Below, in pieces: positions 6,258 through 9,801 of a DNA stretch of 9,801 bases; positions within the stretch are counted from its first letter, which is position 1; every line of letters starts with the position of its first letter. This stretch comes from an uncultured Chlorobiota bacterium (GTDB taxonomy: Bacteria > Bacteroidota > Bacteroidia > Bacteroidales > JAADGE01): NCBI GenBank assembly GCA_947311265.1, contig CAMZKQ010000091.1, forward strand, positions 1 through 9,801. Direction: 5' to 3'. The translations under genes and the position numbers were made by a program. The notes beneath the pieces are model-generated. The model was given only the letters and a program-made list of their open reading frames with translations. It did not search any database and was not told the DNA's origin.

Positions 6258-7733
6258 ATGAAAATTAGTTCTAAAATCGCAAATAGTGGAGTACACAAGA
6301 AAAACTCGACTGAAATAAACAAGCTAATTGAAATCTCAAATATTTTCAACCTGCTTTTTATCCTCCCTGTTTTACCCTTTATTTTCTTTGCAAGAACTAT
6401 TCCATCGGCACTAACACTCACATTCTTGCCTATCCTTTTGCACCTTATTAGCTTTCTTATTGTAAATATTGGCTACCATAAACTAGGGCGATTTATTTTT
6501 GCCATTACTACCGCCACCTCAGTCTATTTTGTTGGTGCATTTTCGCTAATAACAGAAGCCACAGACGGCATGGCGGTAAAATTTCTAATCTTGGGAACAA
6601 TCCTGCTCCCCTTTGTTATTTTCACAAAAAAAGAATGGAAACTTACAATAGCAACGCTCGCAATAGACCTTTTTTACATCAGCACATTTAACTTTGCCAA
6701 CAAACATATTAACCTAGGCGATGTAAACATTAACCTAGACACCCCTATGCTTAGAAACATCTCTATACTCACCGCCTTTTCCATGTTCGTTTCCACATTC
6801 TTCTACTACAAAAAAATAATTACCCAAAACAATAAGCAACTAGAATATGCCAATAACAAATATATAGCAATAAACAGAAGTTTGCACGATAAGAAAAAAA
6901 TAATAGAAAAACAAAATACAGCACTCGAAAACACCCTTACACTAGTTGAGCAGCAACAAAACGAAATGCTAGAATACAACCAAAACATGGCAGCAAGCAT
7001 CAGCTATGCCAAAACTATTCAAGATGCACTTTTAACCCGCACCGAATTTATCAACTCAATATTCAGCGAACACTTTATACTCTTCCAGCCAAAAGAAATG
7101 GTGAGCGGCGATTTTTATTACGCACAAAGAATTGAAAAATATATTATATTTGCCGTTGCCGACTGCACAGGACATGGCGTACCAGGAGGATTTCTTACAA
7201 TGCTAGGCATTACCAACTTGCACTCATCGGTAAAAAAGTTTGGCACAAAAGATACCGGAAAAACATTAAACCTACTGCGAACAAAAATAAAAAATGTATT
7301 TTCAGAATTTAGCAATCGGGACCAAGATGCACTAGATATTGCCCTCTGCTCCATAAACACAAAAACACATATAATGAAGTACTCCGGAGCATACAACCCC
7401 CTAGTGGTAATAAGAAACAACCAGCTTATTGAATACAAAGCCACCCGCAACCCAATTGGCTTCTACCCTACCGAGCAGCCTTTTAAAACACACAAAATCA
7501 AACTCGAAAATAATGATAGGATATACATATACACCGACGGTTTTCAAGACCAAATTGGAGGTGAGCGATTAAAAAAATTCTCATCAAAAAAATTCAAAGA
7601 ACTACTCACCCATATCCACAAGCTACCCTTAGCAGAACAAGCCAATGTTTTAAAAAAAGTAAATAAAGAATGGCGAGCAAAATTTGAACAAGTAGATGAC
7701 ATAACAATTATGGGCATTAAATACCGCATTTAA
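6258..7733 (+). CDS. Six-TM sensor serine/threonine phosphatase with SpoIIE (PP2C-like) domain, copy 2
   Basis: 491 residues, same plan as the gene upstream: about six membrane segments (near 28-45, 50-70, 79-97, 108-124, 128-144 and 166-184), a coiled-coil linker (about 187-245), and a SpoIIE-type phosphatase domain (about 247-489). The metal-binding aspartates are all present: SGD D285, ADCTGHG D302, TDG D427, VDDIT D481. By hand alignment without gaps the phosphatase domain is identical to copy 1 at about 160 of 244 positions, whereas I see little similarity in the membrane halves beyond the short N-terminal tail (KIS or SKIAN followed by GV). The linker is about 34 residues shorter. This pattern suggests two sensors feeding the same or similar substrate. 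It has its own promoter. sbcD starts 33 nt after its stop, so they may be co-transcribed. The start ATG at 6258 is the first in frame; no clear Shine-Dalgarno. Confidence 0.93.
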   Translation: MKISSKIANSGVHKKNSTEINKLIEISNIFNLLFILPVLPFIFFARTIPSALTLTFLPILLHLISFLIVNIGYHKLGRFIFAITTATSVYFVGAFSLITEATDGMAVKFLILGTILLPFVIFTKKEWKLTIATLAIDLFYISTFNFANKHINLGDVNINLDTPMLRNISILTAFSMFVSTFFYYKKIITQNNKQLEYANNKYIAINRSLHDKKKIIEKQNTALENTLTLVEQQQNEMLEYNQNMAASISYAKTIQDALLTRTEFINSIFSEHFILFQPKEMVSGDFYYAQRIEKYIIFAVADCTGHGVPGGFLTMLGITNLHSSVKKFGTKDTGKTLNLLRTKIKNVFSEFSNRDQDALDIALCSINTKTHIMKYSGAYNPLVVIRNNQLIEYKATRNPIGFYPTEQPFKTHKIKLENNDRIYIYTDGFQDQIGGERLKKFSSKKFKELLTHIHKLPLAEQANVLKKVNKEWRAKFEQVDDITIMGIKYRI

Positions 7734-7766
7734 AAAAGAACAAATAAACACTTAAATACCAACAGT

Positions 7767-8996
7767 TTGAAAATAATACACAGCTCCGATTGGCACATAG
7801 GCAAAAAACTATACGAAACAAAACTAGATAAAGACCACGACCACTTTTTTCAAAACCTAGAGGCAATTATACGTGCCGAAAAAGCAGAAATACTCATCGT
7901 TGCCGGCGATATTTTCGACCACGCTTACCCCTCCAATGCCGCACTACAACAATACTACAAAACATTGGTTCGCCTACGAGAAACGGGGCTAAAAGACATC
8001 ATCATCACAGGCGGCAACCACGATGCAATAAGCACACTAAACGCCCCCGAAGACTTACTTACTGCACTAAATATCAACATTGTAGCAGGCGTAAGCACAA
8101 ACTCAGAAGACCAAACAGATTACGCCAAGGAAATTATAAAAATTAAAGACAGTAACAACAAAACCCAGCTCGTAATTTGTGCCGTACCCTACCTCCGAGA
8201 GAAAGATATTCGACTATCGGTAGCCGGAGAAAGCCATACAGAAAAAAGCCAAAACATACGACAAGGCATTGAAAACCATTTTAACACATTAGGAAATTTA
8301 ACAAAAAAATACCGAAAAAAAGGAATCCCCGTATTTGCAATAGCACACCTATTTACCGCAGGAGCAAGCACCTCCGATAGCGAGCGAGAAATATACGCAG
8401 GCAACCTATTAAAAACCCAAAGCAACATTTTTGCCTCCAACTTCGACTACACCGCACTTGGGCATATCCACCGCCCACAAATTATCGACAAACAAGAAAA
8501 TGTAAGATACTCAGGTGCACCAATCCCACTAAGTTTTAGCGAACGAGAGGACAAAAAAAGCGTAGTGCTAATTGAAATACTGAAAAACAACACACTCAAA
8601 ATAAAAACAATCCCACTCCAGCCCTACCGCAAACTAAGGCGAATAAAAGGCACTTTTGAAGACGTAAAAGCCCAAATAAAAAGCATACAACCCAACGAAA
8701 AAGTAAACGACTTGGCAGAACTCCTAATCGAAGAAGAACAAAAAAAACCAGAGCTACTCGCTTTGGCAGAACAACTAATTAACACAACTAAAAATATTGA
8801 TATAATACATCATAAAATAAATTTCACAGCAACAATATCTGGCACACACCAGCTTTTCGATAAAGATATTTCGATTACCGAAATAAACGACGAAGACGTT
8901 TTCCTAAAACGCCTACAAAAAGAAAATATAGACAACCAAGAAACACTAATCTTGCAATACAAAGCTCTCAAAAATAAAGTTTTATCAGAAATTTAG
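7767..8996 (+). CDS. sbcD: SbcD/Mre11-family exonuclease subunit, TTG start
   Basis: 409 residues, the typical SbcD length. The calcineurin-type metallophosphoesterase signature is complete: D8-x-H10 (SSDWHIGK), GDIFD with D48, GGNHD with N84-H85-D86, H194 (IAHLF), and GHIH with H233 and H235. These residues bind the two Mn ions that give Mre11/SbcD its nuclease activity. A C-terminal capping region follows (about 280-409). With the SMC-like ATPase SbcC it forms a complex that opens DNA hairpins and trims blocked double-strand ends. The start is taken as TTG at 7767 because it gives the family N-terminus (MKIIHSSDWH) and no ATG lies between it and the in-frame stop of the preceding gene at 7731-7733. 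sbcC is commonly next to sbcD but is not found immediately downstream here; mtaB is. Codons are notably A- and C-rich on this strand. Confidence 0.95.
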   Translation: MKIIHSSDWHIGKKLYETKLDKDHDHFFQNLEAIIRAEKAEILIVAGDIFDHAYPSNAALQQYYKTLVRLRETGLKDIIITGGNHDAISTLNAPEDLLTALNINIVAGVSTNSEDQTDYAKEIIKIKDSNNKTQLVICAVPYLREKDIRLSVAGESHTEKSQNIRQGIENHFNTLGNLTKKYRKKGIPVFAIAHLFTAGASTSDSEREIYAGNLLKTQSNIFASNFDYTALGHIHRPQIIDKQENVRYSGAPIPLSFSEREDKKSVVLIEILKNNTLKIKTIPLQPYRKLRRIKGTFEDVKAQIKSIQPNEKVNDLAELLIEEEQKKPELLALAEQLINTTKNIDIIHHKINFTATISGTHQLFDKDISITEINDEDVFLKRLQKENIDNQETLILQYKALKNKVLSEI

Positions 8997-9028
8997 CACA
9001 CAGCACTAGCAAAGAAAAAAACTTTTTA

Positions 9029-9036
9029 TAGATTTG
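9029..9036 (+). promoter_or_regulatory. -7 promoter box upstream of mtaB
   Basis: TAGATTTG matches TAnnTTTG exactly and is followed by CACC, much like the box at 6153 (TATATTTGCAC). I see no -33 TTTG at the usual distance. The predicted start near 9042 gives a leader of about 48 nt. The box lies 33 nt after the sbcD stop, so mtaB can be expressed independently. Confidence 0.55.
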
Positions 9037-9089
9037 CACCCCCACTTTTTCACAAATAAACTGAAAAAAATGCTCAAATAAATATCAAA

Positions 9090-9801
9090 ATGCAAGCAAA
9101 AAAAGTATCCTTCCATACATTGGGTTGCAAACTCAACTTTTCCGAAACCTCAACTATTGCAAAAGAATTTCAAGAAAATGGCTTCACTACTGTACCTTAC
9201 GGCGAAAAATCCGATGTTGTTGTACTCAACACCTGCACAGTAACAGCCACGGCCGATAAAAAATGCAGGTCGGCCGTAAAAAAAGCCCTCCGCATTTCGC
9301 CAGACGCATTTGTGGCAGTTACAGGCTGCTACGCACAATTACAAGCCAAACAAATTGCCCAAATACCCGGCGTAGATGCCGTCCTTGGAGCAAACGACAA
9401 ATTCAACATTTTTCAACATTTCAAAAGCTTTAAAAAACAAGCCGAAGTATCCCTCTACTCTTGTGATATTGATGAAGTTAGCCAATTCAACTCCGCACAC
9501 TCATCGCTGGGGAGAACCCGCTCATTTTTAAAAGTACAGGACGGCTGCAATTACCCCTGCACCTACTGCACAATCCCCAACGCACGAGGAAAAAGCCGTA
9601 GCGGAACTATCGAACAAACCATTGGCGAAGCAAAAAAAATAGTCAAAGAAGGACATAAAGAAATAATACTAACGGGCGTAAACATCGGCGATTTTGGTCG
9701 GCAAAATGGCGAAACATTCTTTCAGATGTTGCAAGCATTAGAGCAAATAAAAGGTGCAGAACGTATCCGTATTTCTTCCATAGAACCCAACCTATTAAAA
9801 G
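9090..9801 (+). CDS. mtaB: MtaB-type tRNA threonylcarbamoyladenosine methylthiotransferase (5' part, runs off window)
   Basis: 237 complete codons are visible. The N-terminal MTTase domain carries the three cysteines that hold the auxiliary iron-sulfur cluster: C13 (LGCKLNFSE), C49 (NTCTVT) and C80 (TGCYAQ). The radical-SAM cluster motif C153-x3-C157-x2-C160 (GCNYPCTYCTIP) follows, then RGKSRS and LTGVNIGDFG. The LGCKLN form and the pattern of the radical-SAM loop fit MtaB (YqeV) rather than MiaB or RimO. MtaB converts t6A37 to ms2t6A37 in tRNAs that read ANN codons, using SAM and sulfur. The C-terminal TRAM domain would lie beyond the right edge. The start is the ATG at 9090; the ATG at 9070 stops after three codons. 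No frame damage is seen in the visible part. Confidence 0.93.
   Translation, partial: MQAKKVSFHTLGCKLNFSETSTIAKEFQENGFTTVPYGEKSDVVVLNTCTVTATADKKCRSAVKKALRISPDAFVAVTGCYAQLQAKQIAQIPGVDAVLGANDKFNIFQHFKSFKKQAEVSLYSCDIDEVSQFNSAHSSLGRTRSFLKVQDGCNYPCTYCTIPNARGKSRSGTIEQTIGEAKKIVKEGHKEIILTGVNIGDFGRQNGETFFQMLQALEQIKGAERIRISSIEPNLLK

Noticed and set aside
153..9338. Many minus-strand open frames of 60-115 codons (for example 1799-2146, 4046-4339 and 7118-7450)
   Set aside because: Nearly all lie antisense to clear genes with intact family motifs, and the peptides look like low-complexity shadows with no recognisable domain.
1..9801. CRISPR array, tRNA, rRNA, prophage or toxin-antitoxin pair
   Set aside because: No regularly spaced repeats, no cloverleaf or rRNA core sequence, and no phage or toxin families were recognised on either strand.

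Overview
The window is AT-rich, gene-dense and entirely plus-strand. It most likely comes from a member of the Bacteroidota. Three upstream regions carry the TAnnTTTG -7 promoter element typical of that phylum (at 1575, 6153 and 9029), gene starts lack clear Shine-Dalgarno sequences, and the six-TM SpoIIE-type phosphatases and the MtaB-like LGCKLNFSE motif fit the same group. I cannot place it below phylum with confidence.

Layout: (1) 1-1518 is a tight three-gene run: the 3' end of an unrecognised gene, a cysteine-rich Qnr-like pentapeptide-repeat protein sharing its TAATG junction, and an NADP-type short-chain dehydrogenase 6 nt further on. (2) 1519-1769 is non-coding apart from a possible 33-codon ORF. 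It holds an 11-bp direct repeat, a good promoter box and a 155-bp imperfect palindrome with a perfect 16-bp core stem, all just ahead of clpC. (3) 1770-4274 is a full-length ClpC AAA+ unfoldase. (4) 4400-7733 holds two paralogous six-TM, coiled-coil, SpoIIE/PP2C phosphatases, separated by a weak terminator and a new promoter. (5) 7767-8996 is sbcD, read from a TTG start and probably co-transcribed with the second phosphatase. (6) 8997-9801 holds a promoter and the 5' part of mtaB, a tRNA methylthiotransferase that runs off the window.

The genes do not form one obvious pathway. ClpC is protein quality control; the phosphatases are signalling proteins that probably act on phosphorylated anti-sigma-antagonist-like partners encoded elsewhere; SbcD is a DNA-repair nuclease subunit; MtaB modifies tRNA. 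The least explained DNA is the structured leader of clpC (1534-1755), which is the best candidate for something undescribed: a cis-acting RNA, a small RNA, or a mobile palindromic repeat. The second point of interest is the phosphatase pair, with conserved catalytic domains (about 66% identity by hand count) but diverged sensor halves.
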